64,000 nt of DNA from Atriophallophorus winterbourni (lineage: Eukaryota > Platyhelminthes > Trematoda > Plagiorchiida > Microphallidae), in assembly GCA_013407085.1 (NCBI GenBank), contig JACCGJ010013332.1, forward strand, positions 1 to 64,000. Reading direction: 5' to 3'. A program made the position numbers and the translations under genes. The notes under the pieces are model-generated. The model did not search any database. It had not been told where the DNA came from and saw only the letters and a program-made list of their open reading frames with translations. Shown piece after piece: positions 44,850 to 57,399 of the stretch (position 1 is the first letter of the stretch; every line of letters starts with the position of its first letter).

Positions 44850-46732
44850 ATGAATATCAAATTAGTCTTCCAAATAATCTTGCTGTAAGTGCGAAAAATA
44901 AGTAATGAGCTACTGAACGAAACAGATGCCAATTCACTGTATAATAAAACATGGAATGCATTTAGGAGCAGGCAGTTAAGAATGAATTCTATTTCCGTTA
45001 TATCATTCGAGAGAAAAACATTTTAATAGAAGCGGATTCCAATAACTCGGGCAACGAAAAAGCTTTAGATATATATTTTGTGGATTCTCAAGTGTTTTAA
45101 TGCGAATGGGAATAAACTGTGAGGGAAGAGATCTATCACCGTAAATTCAAAAGAAATAATATAACCCAAATGCAATGTCGATTAATTCAATCATTTTGAA
45201 TCGTTTCTATTTCGTTCTCATCAAATTTACGTATACATAGAGTGAGCTTTCATAGAAATTGTAATCGTTCTTCATTTTCAACAACCGTACAGAAGAGACA
45301 AATTCGTTCATGACATCTACAGGGCGAAATTTAACCAAATTGCACACGATATTGGTAAAACATTTTGGAATTTATAAGTATGGCGTCACTATTAGCCCGG
45401 TTCCAGCGTCTCTCCATTGAGCCGCCATCGTTTTATACATGCCATTACATAATCGGGGTTTATTTTTGGCTGCGCCGCCGGTCTGTTTAGCATACAATTG
45501 CTACATATAAATTACTCACTGAAATATCTTGATATAAAGAATATCATAACATACAAAACTCAATTTTATGGCTTTTGTATATGCACTGCCTCAATCATTA
45601 AAAGCATAATGATGTTTCCGGAATATAAGTGCGACATAACGCATGCCCACAGTCGCACAATTTATTCCGTAAATACCATCGGACCTAACTTTGTTTGTCT
45701 ATACTATGAACCTAAAATGGATCAATTATGAGCTAATCCTTTTTCCTCAAAAATATGTGATCCAAATAATGCAACGAAAATATGCTTGCTTTTAAAATAA
45801 CAGGAATATTTCATTCAATCGTGAGCGATTTTTCGATGTACTAGCATGAGGAATCGCAATTGAATATCTGGATTGTACTGACTTACTGCTCGAATAATTG
45901 TCAGCAATTGTGGACGTTCTAGAGGATGTAGGGAATTAGGAATGCAGAATATTTCGAGTTCATTTAATTTGGATTCGTAATAGAATGTCTTAATGGCAGA
46001 GGAGATCAGATATAAAGGATTAGTGCATGTAATTTGCTCGCTGTTTTATCATTAAGTCAAGCAATGCAGTCGACTTCATACTGATATTTGACATCCTGAT
46101 CGGTGAAAATTCATTTATTGAAACAAAGTTCCGGTATTCAAGTAATGATAGCTTTTGTTTACAAAGTTTTATATAAGCCAAATTTGCGAATTCCGGTGTA
46201 TACTTGGCTTGTTTCTAAGTGAAATAGTTTCAAAGAATATTCTCTATGATTTGTTGCATCTTATCAAGTAAAAAGTGGCTCTTGTAAATATACTTCTTCA
46301 TATATTATCAAGAGATGCTAAATTCTACAAATAAAATTTTAACAACATCAACCAAGTTGTTTCTAGGTTAAGATGTTTAGGATTATGCATTTCTAACCAC
46401 GCAATATAAAGAAAAATAAGTGTATTCATCTCCTGTGGATTTGAAACTCTTATCTAATTGTGTAAGAAGGTGTGCAAATTATATTCTTTTTTATGGGTTA
46501 CATCAATTAATGCTTCAAAAACTGTAATCGTTATTTGTCGCTTATGCTGGATATTTTTTAATAAATCTGGAATAAATGAGCTGAAGCAATTGAATTTTTC
46601 AACACATTACTTTGCAGAAAATGCATTTTCACTCATTTCAATGCACATTTCAGTGCCTCAATTTACATTATCTTAATGGCCATATCTTTCGCGTACGCTC
46701 CGTCATCAAAGGTCCAGCATTTTCCGCTTTGA
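44850..46732 (+). CDS. Candidate two-exon gene for a short secreted peptide
   Basis: Exon 1 (44850-44884) encodes MNIKLVFQIIL plus CT in phase 2 before the strong donor GTAAGTGCG. The acceptor CAATGCACATTTCAG at 46653 opens an exon whose first T completes a Leu codon and continues ASIYIILMAISFAYA, extending the hydrophobic leader to a classic A-Y-A cut site, then PSSKVQHFPL and TGA at 46730-46732. The two halves joining into one signal peptide in the right phase is the main support. The mature product would be only about ten residues, so an unseen donor or more exons may exist. Confidence 0.33.
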
Positions 46733-47638
46733 AAGCTAACAATACTTTGACAATGTTCCTCAGGCCTCAGATAACCCCGAAGAACAGAGCTATGTATATG
46801 TTAAAAATAGTCAATGAAATGTACTGGCAAATTGCAACAAAGCTCATTGTGAGAAGTGCGTATGATCAAATGAAAATTAAGGACTCATCGAAAAGCCTGT
46901 TAGAAAAATTAGTGTAATGTGGTTCGAAAATGGATGGATGGTTCGAAATAAATTCATTCGAGGGGTTCAAGAATAAATAGTCCTTGCCTTTGTCATTGTT
47001 GAGGATCGATGCATTCTTCAAAGAATGCAACTACTGATTGAATAATATTAAATGTAATTGTTTATCAAAGAAGGTAGAATGATGCTCGCGATCTAAAGTT
47101 AAATCTGAAACAAACGGGATTTATAAATTAATGCGATTTTGTAATTGAACAACATAAACTGAAAAACGCTTCACCGAGTAAATGTCCAGTGTAATGTTGC
47201 AAACACTTGGAATAGATGCCAAAGATGTGTTATCGTTTGGTAGTATTTGGTAGAATATTTTAGAAAATGGAGAAATATTTTTTTATGTTCATTTCGTATT
47301 ATTTCATTATATGATCACGTTATTTTATAATTATAGAACAAATGTGCAAAATGCCTAATACAATTTTGCAATGAGTTATACTTACAAGTTTTTTCAAAAT
47401 ATTATTAATAGTAAATGAAACAATTTCATTGTGTTATAAAGATATAGGTAAAATTACGTTCCTAAATACTGACGGTAACTCCAGTTACCACCTCAAAATA
47501 TCATGAAAAATTTATTCATAAAACATCAAAATTAATCATGTGTTTTATTTATTGCCATAATTAAGCAGAATAGCACACAAAAATATCATAAACAAACGTA
47601 TATCCAATTACCGTAGTAAAAGGGTTAAAAGCGCTAAA

Positions 47639-47896
47639 ATGAATTATGTTTTTAACGGTGATCAGAAGATAAGATTCTTTATTTGTGATCGTTCGAAGAA
47701 TGTAGATGTACATATACAGACAGCAAGAATAATGCGCAAAGGAACGGTTCTATTAAAGTTTCATGATCTCAAAACCTATGAATGTATTTTCAAATTTTTG
47801 TATGGCACAAAAATGAATGAACTTCCGAAACGAGAATTAGCGATAAGAATCAACAACACACAGTATTTGATTTACGCAGTAATGTATCATAGATAA
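47639..47896 (+). CDS. Hypothetical protein, 85 codons
   Basis: An uninterrupted frame from ATG with a basic, mixed composition (KIRFFICDRSKNVDVHI; ECIFKFLYGTKMNELPK). No domain, signal peptide or splice context is recognisable. Its composition is more protein-like than most chance frames here, but it may still be chance. Confidence 0.2.
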   Translation: MNYVFNGDQKIRFFICDRSKNVDVHIQTARIMRKGTVLLKFHDLKTYECIFKFLYGTKMNELPKRELAIRINNTQYLIYAVMYHR

Positions 47897-48733
47897 ATTT
47901 TAATGGCATATTAATAGATTGTCAGCGGAACAATCACTACATCCACCACATTCCACAGTTGCCTCTGAATATCATAGTCTTCAATAGGTATATTTCCTAA
48001 ACGTCCCGAATTTATCAATGGGTTCATTGGATGAATTGTTCCGGAGATGAGGTCTGACTGTTGCATAATGATTGCAAATGAAAATGCAATTAGCTTCGGA
48101 AGCCAAACGACCTGAATTGCGTTATAGGACTTGATCTGCAGGAATTTTGTGGATAATTCCGTCTTTAAGATCGAGTATTTTTAAATTTTTTCCCCATTTC
48201 GTCCATTAAACTACTAGTACAAAATTGAAAATCATTTTCACGAAAATGCGATACATAAGCCGATCGGAGATCCAGCAGATATGATCTAACGATCCAGTTT
48301 TAGAAAACTGACGGTCAAACCAAACGGTAGAACGTTTGCTCTTAATATACGGAGGAATGCGCTAGTCAGCAAATCGATCTGGTTCTTGAATGCCGACAAA
48401 TTTTCGATTAATTCATCCGCGAAGATGTCCGGGTGAAATGAAACGGATAAAAGGTCTCATTATCTTTCACGACAGTTAGGTGTACACCTCCACGAAAAAC
48501 TATTTTCGGTAATGCAATATTGTTGAAATCCGCGTAAGATTCAGTCGTCTGAAATATATCTGATAATTTTGAAAATGAAATCTTGATTATAAAAACATTA
48601 TTTTTTAAGAACGAACTACGGTAAACTATCTATCTTTGTTGCAATTGATTTGAAAATATGTGCTATCGTTTTTGTCAGAGGGGACTGTTATAATGGAAAC
48701 AGATAAATGAGGTTTAATGATAATTAAAAATGT

Positions 48734-48775
48734 GGTATAGTGGTAAACAATTATATCTTTGTTTACCACTATACC
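48734..48775. repeat. 17-bp inverted repeat (hairpin)
   Basis: GGTATAGTGGTAAACAA at 48734-48750 is exactly complementary to TTGTTTACCACTATACC at 48759-48775, with an 8-nt loop. It lies at the edge of inverted satellite pieces, whose monomers carry the same GTGGTAAACAAAG motif. Confidence 0.8.
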
Positions 48776-49110
48776 TCTGTTTCAAGGCACACTGAACCTG
48801 GTCTTTCTGTCTTCACCTGATGATGCAAGCAGCCAGAATGGTAATGTAATTAAAATTGGGTTATTAGCAGCAAAATGTATTGGTATTTTAAGAAACGCCT
48901 AAGTGCCATACCGAGAATCACTTTATTATTATGTATATGATATTCGTTGTTCTTTTTGCTAAACGTATTCAACAGTGATATACCTGTATGCCATTATTTA
49001 CCACCTTACCACTGCTTCGAAGCTCCTTGAACCTATTTTCAATGTCTACGACTGATAACGGCAAACAGCCAGAAAACGGCAGTGGCGTGTAAGGGATAGG
49101 GATGTGAGCA
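48765..49110 (-). repeat. Inverted satellite monomers
   Basis: Two monomer pieces on the minus strand, marked by TTCACCTGATGATGCAAGCA and CTGATAACGGCAAACAGCCA. Confidence 0.65.
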
Positions 49111-49859
49111 CCAACATATATTGAGTGTTTTTCTAGGTGCAAATGATTTTTAATTTAAAAAAAGGAAATTCGTTTAAAAAAGATTTTGCTCTTCTATATT
49201 ACAGTTCAGTTCACAAGGAACATTTAGTGGCCATGTAGTATTTAAATGATCAAATTCTGTTCAACCTGTACTAAACACAGAAGTAGCAACCATAATAAGC
49301 AGCTGATCACGAATTATATTCGAATATTGCGCAATTAATTGATTAATGGCGTATTATAAAATTTACATGAATAAACAGTCATTGGTGATTTACAGTACAG
49401 TTTGCGAATGATCCTGGATGATTATAATCCCAGGCCGGCTTGTTCATCAAACGTTCTGATCTTCTTAACACTATTTCCGCATCAGAATTTCCAGAGGTAT
49501 CTGGGATAGTTGTGTTATGTTTGCAATACAATCAGAATCGGAACATAACTGACCTGTATCCCTTTAGATAAATTGATCCAAATGACGGCGATGCATTGAG
49601 CCATCATCAAAATCCATTATACTTAACAGGCATTTACCGATATTGCGCGATACCAGAACTCGGTCGGATTTCATTGCCACGATTTAATGAAACTTCAAGT
49701 GATCCTAGACTCAGCAAATGGTCGACAATAATCCACATAAATGCGCTGACAAGCTTCACATGCGAATGACCATGGTGTCAATTTGGCCTATGGTTGTCCA
49801 GAAAAATTGTGCTGACAAGATTCAGGCCACCAGCACAAACTTTATGCTAGGGACATGAA

Positions 49860-50560
49860 AACGTCTTGAAGCCGAAACCGTTCACATTGAATGCCCCATT
49901 AACCAATGTTGCCTCGAAAGGAATTTTGCTTAATGTTATCTGCACCAACGTGACTAAGAAATTATTCTCGAATAGACACCAGAATGACTTGGCTAAATTG
50001 TTAAAACTGTGCACTCAGATAAATTTAAAAGCGATCCACCCGGTTTAGTTGATTCGATTGAGTCGTCCTCTAAAGCGCTACACCAAGATAAGCCGCGGTT
50101 GCTAACGGTAGTAGTTCAAAATGAGAAGGATTTAGAAGATATACTTCTATCGACATACTTGCTACGGGACGGCATGGAATATACATCCCATGTATTTGTT
50201 GATGTGCCTGGTCAAAACGGGTAAAATCGCCTCCAGGAGGAAACTAAAAGAAAACAAATGATCGCAAAAAGTTTACACTTATTATCTTAAGTGTCCCAGA
50301 AGGTGCTACTTGTTCAGATGCAAAGTGCAAATTCAACCACGACATACAACAGTAGAGATTAAGTTGTAATGCTATCCAAACCAGCAATGCAAAGATATCG
50401 ATAATTTCCGAATCCCGAAGTCACCTAATTACGGAAGTTATGGTCCACGACCCTCTAAAGTGACACTTTTGTCCAGAAGTATAGTGGACACCGTGCTTAA
50501 CCATTGGAACCAGTTTTGATATAAAGTTCCACGAGAGATCAAAATTATTAGTATACACCT
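49860..50560 (+). pseudogene. CR1/Jockey-type LINE ORF1 fragment
   Basis: Plus-strand frames at 49866-50048 and 50009-50224 encode ICTNVTKKLFSN and PRLLTVVVQNEKDLEDILLS, TYLLRDG, FVDVPG. These are related to ICTNVSESQESLFYSK and PRLLKVTLKCEADIENVLLN in the ORF1 at 53951-54469. The region after 50224 continues degenerate. It faces the minus element that follows. Confidence 0.6.
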
Positions 50561-50879
50561 GAAAACCGACTCTATCGTGGAAGTTGCCGAGACTTTTGGT
50601 ACTGAGCACAACGAGGTCGGTAATCTTGATCCAAAACATGGATGTTGGCCGACTCTATCGGATTCGGTGATGTTTTAAGATTTATGGTTAAAAAAAGCAA
50701 ATTGCTGTACAGTACCATAAGATAAACGTATAAAAAATTAAAAAATATCGTTACTTGTATGATCATATCCGTGTTCTTCATAGGTGGAGCAAAAATAATC
50801 CTCAATGGCGACACAGACTTAGGGAAAAGAATCTTTGGATGGACGGTAGTTCCGTGCGTTAAAAAAATATAGACATCAA

Positions 50880-53690
50880 TATGTAGGGGCCAATGCAGTA
50901 GTTCTCAACATAAGGTTTCGTAACCTTTGTTTAAAGATGTGCTCGTTCGCTGAGGTAACAATATCTATCGGCAAGCTATTCCACAAAAAGCATACACGAA
51001 CAGCGAAGAAGTGACGACGACAATTCAATCGTGAGTGTGGGATTTGAAGGGTCAAAGGGTGGCTGCGTGTGAGGACAACCGAACCAAACTTGAAGAGGTG
51101 TTTGAGAGGGTGTGATTTCGAGTAGATGATTCAATATGTCAGAGTGAAGTCGTGTAGGATACGCCTGCGCTCGAGGGTGCACAGTCCCAGTCTGGTTAGT
51201 CACTGCTCAAAGGGTAAATTATTCAATCCGGTAACCATTTCGGTTGCCTTGTGATAAATTCGTTCGAGGAGCGAGATGTTTTTTTCTATCCATGGCGTCC
51301 AAGCTTGTACAGCGTAGTCAACGACAGGATGTATGTAGGTGTTTAGTAATTTCGCGAGTGAGTGTGTTGGGAAAGGTCCGAAAAAGCGTTTCAGTAAACC
51401 TAGCGAGCTGCACGCACGCTTGTAGACGGCTTCGCACTGTAGGCTGTTCTTCAAAGTGCCAGACACCAATATTCCGAGATCTTTTTGTGATGTACTCCAT
51501 TCAAGCGGGCGGCTGCCATGTGTGTAGGTAAAGGGAAAGGGTTTTCCGACTTGCAACATTTTGCACTTGCGGAAATTTAATGGCAGTTTTTTTGGATTCA
51601 CCACTAGTGCAGCTTATTCAAATCTCCTTGCAGAACTTGACAGTCCTCGATAAAGTTGACCTCCGTCCAGATTTTTACATCATCTGCGAATAAAACAAGC
51701 TTACATGCTAGTAAGTTCGGTAGATCGTTTATAAATATGAGAAACAGTATCGGACCGAGAACCGAACCCTGAGGGACTCCGCTCGTGGCTTCAATTGTTC
51801 GAGAAGTTTCACTATCTATTCTGACTTTTACTTTGCGTCCAGACAGGTAACTTGTGAACCATGTTAGTATGTTTCCGATGACGCCAACATTCTGCAGCTT
51901 CTGAAGCAGTAAGGAGTGATTCACTCTGTCGAATGCTTTAGATATATCTAAGTAACCGGCATGGACGGAACCCCCTTGGTCTAGTGCTTGCGTCCAGTCA
52001 TTTAGAGTCGTGAGCAAGTTAGACAGGCATGAATATGTTTTCCTAAATCCGTGTTGTGTGAAAGTTATTAGCTGATGGTTCTCGAGATGTTCAACAAGTC
52101 GTTCACACACCAGGCGTTCCAAAATTTTAGAAACCGCTGAAAGAAGCGTCACGGGGCGGTAATTCGCCGGATCAGAACGACTGCCCCCTTTGTAGATTGT
52201 GTGATAACACCGGTTTTCCATTGAGTTGGTACGGTTCCCGTATTCAATGAGTGCCTGAATAGACCACTTAGTGGGCCACAAAGCTCCAGCTCGCATGACT
52301 TCAGAACAGCGGGTGTTATTCCATCCTCTCCTGGTGATTTGCGAACGTTCAGTCCGCGTAAATGCTTTCGCACAACCGTAGGATTTACCTCGATGTTGCT
52401 AAGGCATTCGACTTGTAGTGGGTGCAGCAAAGACGTCAGCGTTGACACGTTCTTTGGACAAAATACTTGCGCATAAAATGATATTAGGGCATCAGCTGTA
52501 TCCTTGACATTATCAGTCAGTCCGTACTCTGTCTGGATATGAAATACACCTGGCTTAACCTTGGTCGCGGTGTTTGCGATGGTGTACAGCAACTAAGGAT
52601 GTCGTTCCATCTGGTCGATCAGCTTCCAATGGTGATATTGCTTGTCTTCTCGAATAAAGGACGTCACCTTGTTACGAAAACTACGAAATTGTTCCTTAGA
52701 TGCGTCTGTTCGTATTATTTTGTGTGCAGCTCATGCGAAATTTCGCATGGCTATCCACTTCCAAGTGCCGCTTCGGAGTTTGAAGCAAAATGTTCTTGAT
52801 TTCCTTTTGGGAACACAGGTAGAATTGTCGTCTAGTTTTGTACAGATATAACTTAACAGATTAGAACAATGAGTATCTGCATTCGTAAGATCGAGATGTT
52901 TTTTCTCCATAATCGTAATGGCACCGCGAAGGCCGAAGTAATCGACTGTCCTGATGAACTTAACGTCGCCTGACGCCCTTCTGGCGTTGCACACGAATTC
53001 GAAGGACAATACAAAATGGTCACTTAGCCCCAAAGGACTATGATACTGCACTGACTCCACTGCTGTTGCTTCGGAGGTTAAAACCAGATATAGAATTGAT
53101 GATTCATTGAGGCCCCTTTGTCGAGTGAATTAATGGACATGGTTGTATAGGGAAGTGAAAGTGATAATCTCACGGAATTTGTACTCAAGGGATTGCTGAG
53201 TATGCACACTTTTGGTGTAGAGATGTGGGAGGTTAAAGTCACCCATTATTAACAATTGACATCCTCTAAGATTTCCAGCGTTGCGCATCATTTGTAACAA
53301 CGTTTCATTGTGGGCATCGGAAGAGTTGGGCGAGCGGTAGATCACACCAAGTATACAGTTCTCTCCAGTTTCCAAGCGGAGGCTACACCACATGGTGTCC
53401 TCTAGCTCAAACCTCGTGTCAGGTACAGCTGTGAATTGAAGACGTTCGTTATAATACAAGGCAACTCCACCACCTGATCTTGAACGGTCTCGTCAAAGTA
53501 GGATCATGTTGGGAAGTGCCAGCTCGCAATCGTTCACCTGATCGTACAACCATGTTTCGGTAACAGCAATGATGTCAGCAGAAAACTGAGCGTTAAATTG
53601 GGATAATTCGGCGATTTTTTCGCAAGCACTATGCATTTGTGTATAGGCATTTAACAGTGGTTTTTGTGTGTAGCGAGCCTATGCGGATGA
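50880..53690 (-). pseudogene. CR1/Jockey-type LINE ORF2, nearly full length but broken
   Basis: Domains run leftwards. The APE endonuclease begins near 53640 with an E-T-W-L box, then GGGVALYYNERL, 53459-53130 with CILGVIYRSPNSS and IMGDFNLPHLYTKSV, and 53060-52731 with PLGLSDHFVLSFEF. A linker follows at 52592-52149. The reverse transcriptase lies at 52296-51604: NYRPVTLLSAVSKILERLV, GYLDISKAFDRVNHSLLLQK, SGVPQGSVLGPILFLIFIND and LVLFADDVKIW, with F-A-D-D at 51679-51690. The C-terminal thumb is at 51604-51200 (YTHGSRPLEWSTSQKDLGIL). At least one stop in the endonuclease and several frameshifts make it inactive, yet all catalytic residues I can check are present. Confidence 0.82.
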
Positions 53691-53950
53691 TGTTTGTATG
53701 TCCGACCCCCTGAGAGCCGGACCATGATGTACTCGGTCCGACTCGGTTTGAGCCGGACCAACTACGTTTTTGGATGTATTGATTGCTTCCGTTTCAGTGG
53801 GAACGCTGCCGTCTACCGCCCCCAGCCGCGAGTGTGTCTCACTCATTGGTTTGTGTGGGCTAAGTCTAACATCCTTGGGTAGTGTTCGTTTCTTCTTTAT
53901 CTATTCCGACCTTACTATTTCAGCCATAGCGCTGGTCAAGAACGTAATCT

Positions 53951-55343
53951 TCAGAGGTTTCGGTCCACCCCCTTGTATTTTGGCGAGAAAGGAACTCGGA
54001 AAGTGTCCACAACAACTGCATTAGAAATATCGATAGAACACGCAATGTAGCGCCATTGTTTGACGTCGTGCTCTACCGTTTTCTGATTCGATGCTCTAGA
54101 AGTATTTTCTGGTACACCAAGTAGAACTATACTACGCGATACCGTTTGTTCTCCATCGTTCAAGCTGCCCTTCCTTTCCAACCATGGTACATCGGGATAT
54201 ATGCGGCAGTTGGAGTCGGAATCTGACTTGAGTAGGTATGCATTCAGCAATACGTTCTCGATATCAGCCTCGCATTTTAGTGTTACCTTGAGCAAGCGAG
54301 GTTGACCAATATGAGGTGAAGATGAATGGCGGGTTAGACGAGTAACCATTTCTGAGTTGACATGTTCAATTTTCATTAGGTGACAAAGTTCAGACCATTT
54401 ATCGACATCATGTTTCTGTTTGCTATAAAACAGGCTTTCTTGGGACTCGCTGACATTTGTACATATCACGTTCAGCCTGTAGGGGGTGTTTTTTTTCGTT
54501 TCGGAAAGTCAGGCGTTTTAGAATTAAAAACCTTTGTGGCTTGACTTTGTGAGTCGGTTACATCAGTTTTGAAGTGTACAGCTGAGGTCGACCGTAACAG
54601 CATATCTCTGTAAGTATTTCCTACTTCTGTGGTCGTTTTAGCTGATTCCAAAACGGGAATAACCCTGCTTTTTGCTTTTTTGGCACACGAATTGCCTTAG
54701 TCTTAGATTCCTTTGATGGTGGTTCCGAAATCGATGTATTGATATGATGGTTTACATCAGTGATCACTTGCGTACTCACATGATTTACCAACGTTTCTTT
54801 CACACGTCGAAGGCCCAACTCCAAACCGGCCATTCTATTTTCTATTTTGGATCTAAAAGAAACGTTATAGTGCTATAATTTAGCTCTGCAACGAACACAG
54901 ACGTAGCATGCACCTGGAACTATTAAATTATTTAAAGAAGCTATCGAGTTAGGGGCTAAAGTACGGTCGCATTTAACATGGATTTTACCCATACACAGAA
55001 AACACGTTATTACTTTACGCGCCATGGTACTCACCGGTTGTTCGCATGCTTTGCATGTGACTTCGGGACAATTCTGCGTGTCGGGATCCATCCTATCAGC
55101 TGGGCCGGCCGTGACCATTGTTGCGTTCGCCGGATCCAGGCACTTGGCAATGAGGTCAAGTTGGTTTAATGTCGCTGTCACAGTTTGATCGATCGATTTT
55201 TTAGTCCGTATGTTGGTTCTCGTGATGCGGTCAAACGTGTTAGTAGCCTGAATTGGGTTGTTCGAGTGTGTGACGGGTTTTTGTTCGACGGGTAAGGTGG
55301 CTGTTTCGGAACACGTGATTTCGTCATGTTTCAAATAATCCAA
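53951..55343 (-). pseudogene. CR1/Jockey-type LINE ORF1 with a PHD-like zinc finger
   Basis: The N-terminal frame (55343-54873, 156 codons) carries a cysteine-histidine pattern CKACEQPV...CFLCMGKIHVKC...CYVCVRC, spaced like a PHD finger. The next piece (54833-54621) is basic and serine-rich. The third (54469-53951) is a conserved region with PRLLKVTLKCEADIENVLLN and SIVLLGVPENTS. Frameshifts separate the three. PHD-like fingers in ORF1 are known from some CR1-clade elements; a role in chromatin or nucleic-acid binding is an inference. Confidence 0.68.
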
Positions 55344-55399
55344 TATAACTCCTTAACTACACAAGCTAGAACACAGAAACAAGTATCAAAATTCGTGGC

Positions 55400-55900
55400 T
55401 CGACGCGATCTTTAGAATGATAGCAAAAACCGTAGAATAGTTAGCGATTAAAAAAGGTTTGCGCGCGTGAGCAAACTGTGAAATTTACGCTGATATGATA
55501 ACTTTGCTGCTAATCCGTTGACAAGAGCAAAAAAATAAATTTCCATATATATGATCGAAGGTAGCACAGAACTTTTGGAATATATATATATATATATGAT
55601 TCCACCTTCGTACTTCCAGCAACAGCCGAGTTCAGGGTTGCAAATGGGAAATACCACATTTCAAACGGAACTGCCGCAGATATTTTTATTCAGTGATTAT
55701 GCTCTGTTTGAAATTCCCTGATTGCCAATTTAGTAAGCTCAAACAGTTTATCTATATTCAAACGAAACTTGACGATTATATAAGAGGTAATCCGAATTTT
55801 GCCACTAACTATTAATAAACTCTCATCTTCTCATTGATTTTGATTTTATTCATGATAAGTAACATTAGTGAAACGATGACCAAACAAAAATTTGTGTAAC
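55400..55900. other. Spacer with a short AT microsatellite
   Basis: Contains a (TA)n run at about 55580-55597. I see nothing else between the LINE and the Gypsy relic. Confidence 0.5.
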
Positions 55901-57300
55901 CGATGAATTGACTAATGGATAGCTAAAGCTTCACTGTGTGTTTGAGCATAACCCTTTTTATCAGTAGTTAGACTGCGAGAAACGTGAATTACTGAATGCC
56001 TATTTTGCTGGAGAACAGCAACTTTACCGTCAAAGTATGCATCAGTAATAACAAAGGAATGAATTCTGAGACTAAATGTACATGAAAAGGTACATTTTGT
56101 ACCGAAATAATTCAAGTGGTGCGTTGATGATAGTTGACAGTGAAGACTGATCAGTCAACGGTATTTGTAGGTAAGCATCATTTAGATTGATATTCGAGAA
56201 AAATTTATTCGAAATATACTCAGGTTGAGCTGTCGTGCATGTCTGCTGCATCAATCTACTATTTAATGTAAGAAGATATTCACTGAAAAAACTTGAATTC
56301 ATTCCATCAGACTTTAACGGGTAACTATAGGCTTGCCCCAAGCAGTGGACTAAAACTTTTCAATGATACCTTTAGAACGTAGATCGTTCAAAACTTTTTC
56401 AACAGGTTTATTTAATCCATATGGAATAGGACTGCGTTCGAGAAACACAGGTTATCCTTCTTCGAGAGAGAAACGGGAGAAAATCTCATTCCACCTGTTG
56501 CTTAGAAACATTTTATTATGAAATCTTCAACTCTGATGTAACTTCAGACAATGTCAAAAGAGATTGACCATCTTTTTAAGCTTGCATCGCTTTCGAACTG
56601 AGAACAGATGGACAAGTTTAAATTGCAACGAACCGACAGGTTGTAATATTATTTTCATCTCTGATGAAAATCAAAAACGATCCCAAAACAGGAATAGAGG
56701 GTTGGACTTTCGCATGAGGTACAACTGATTGACATCTATCTAGATATTACGTGACTTTACCATAACCGTATCCAGAATGAAATCTGATGATGCGCCACTA
56801 GAAACACAAGAAATACTTTTACAAATAGTTCCGAAATTGCAAGGTGCTACCGTCGAAGATGATGATTTAAATTCACCATTAATGTCGCTAGCATGAGCAT
56901 TTCTTGAATCAGTTCAATATCTTTTAGGCGTTTGACAAACAGACGGGATATGACGGACTTCTCCGCAATTGTGACATGTTGCCTGACTGAATTGGCATGT
57001 ATGGCGTGAGTTAAGTCCGCCGCATAATGCATACTTCTCAATTTTGATTGTATTTTAAATGGCTGTAAGCAACACGACGATAATTCATTTGATATTGGAA
57101 CTGTTTTACTGCGATAGCATCAATCGCTCTTCTATGTTGATTTGTGATGAACATGATAGAACTATATGCTGGTGACAATCTAGTCGTTGTCACATGCGCA
57201 TCTCGATATTGTTTACAATATGCTCGAACATCTTCAAAAGAGGGTTTTGGCAATTTCAAGAGCTCATTCTCTTAAGCACAGTTATTAATCGTGCGGGGTA
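55900..57300 (-). pseudogene. Ty3/Gypsy gag-pol relic
   Basis: Read leftwards: near 57000 a frame encodes ATCHNCGEVRHIPSVC, a C-x2-C-x4-H-x4-C zinc knuckle of gag. 56341-56072 contains INLNDAYLQIPLTDQSSLST then NAPLELFRY, the reverse-transcriptase palm with the D-A-Y-x-Q-I-P box. 56115-55912 contains ITDAYFDGKVAVLQQNRHSV then HVSRSLTTDKKGYAQTHSEA, the RNase H start. The order gag-RT-RH fits Ty3/Gypsy. The coding parts lie in different frames with stops, and no LTR was recognised. Confidence 0.7.
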
Positions 57301-57399
57301 CGTTCGACTTGGTTGTATTTCTCACGCTTCGATAAAACATCATTATGAATCTCCGCTATTCCTTGAATTTGCTGTAGAATAGATAAACTGTTTTACTAT

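Noticed and set aside
45522..45560. A 39-nt minus-strand open segment before GTGAGTAAT with hydrophobic residues
   Set aside because: The acceptor has no pyrimidine tract and no neighbouring in-phase exons were found.
46612..46917. A 101-codon open frame
   Set aside because: It overlaps the candidate signal-peptide exon in another frame, matches no family, and frames of this size occur by chance in AT-rich DNA.
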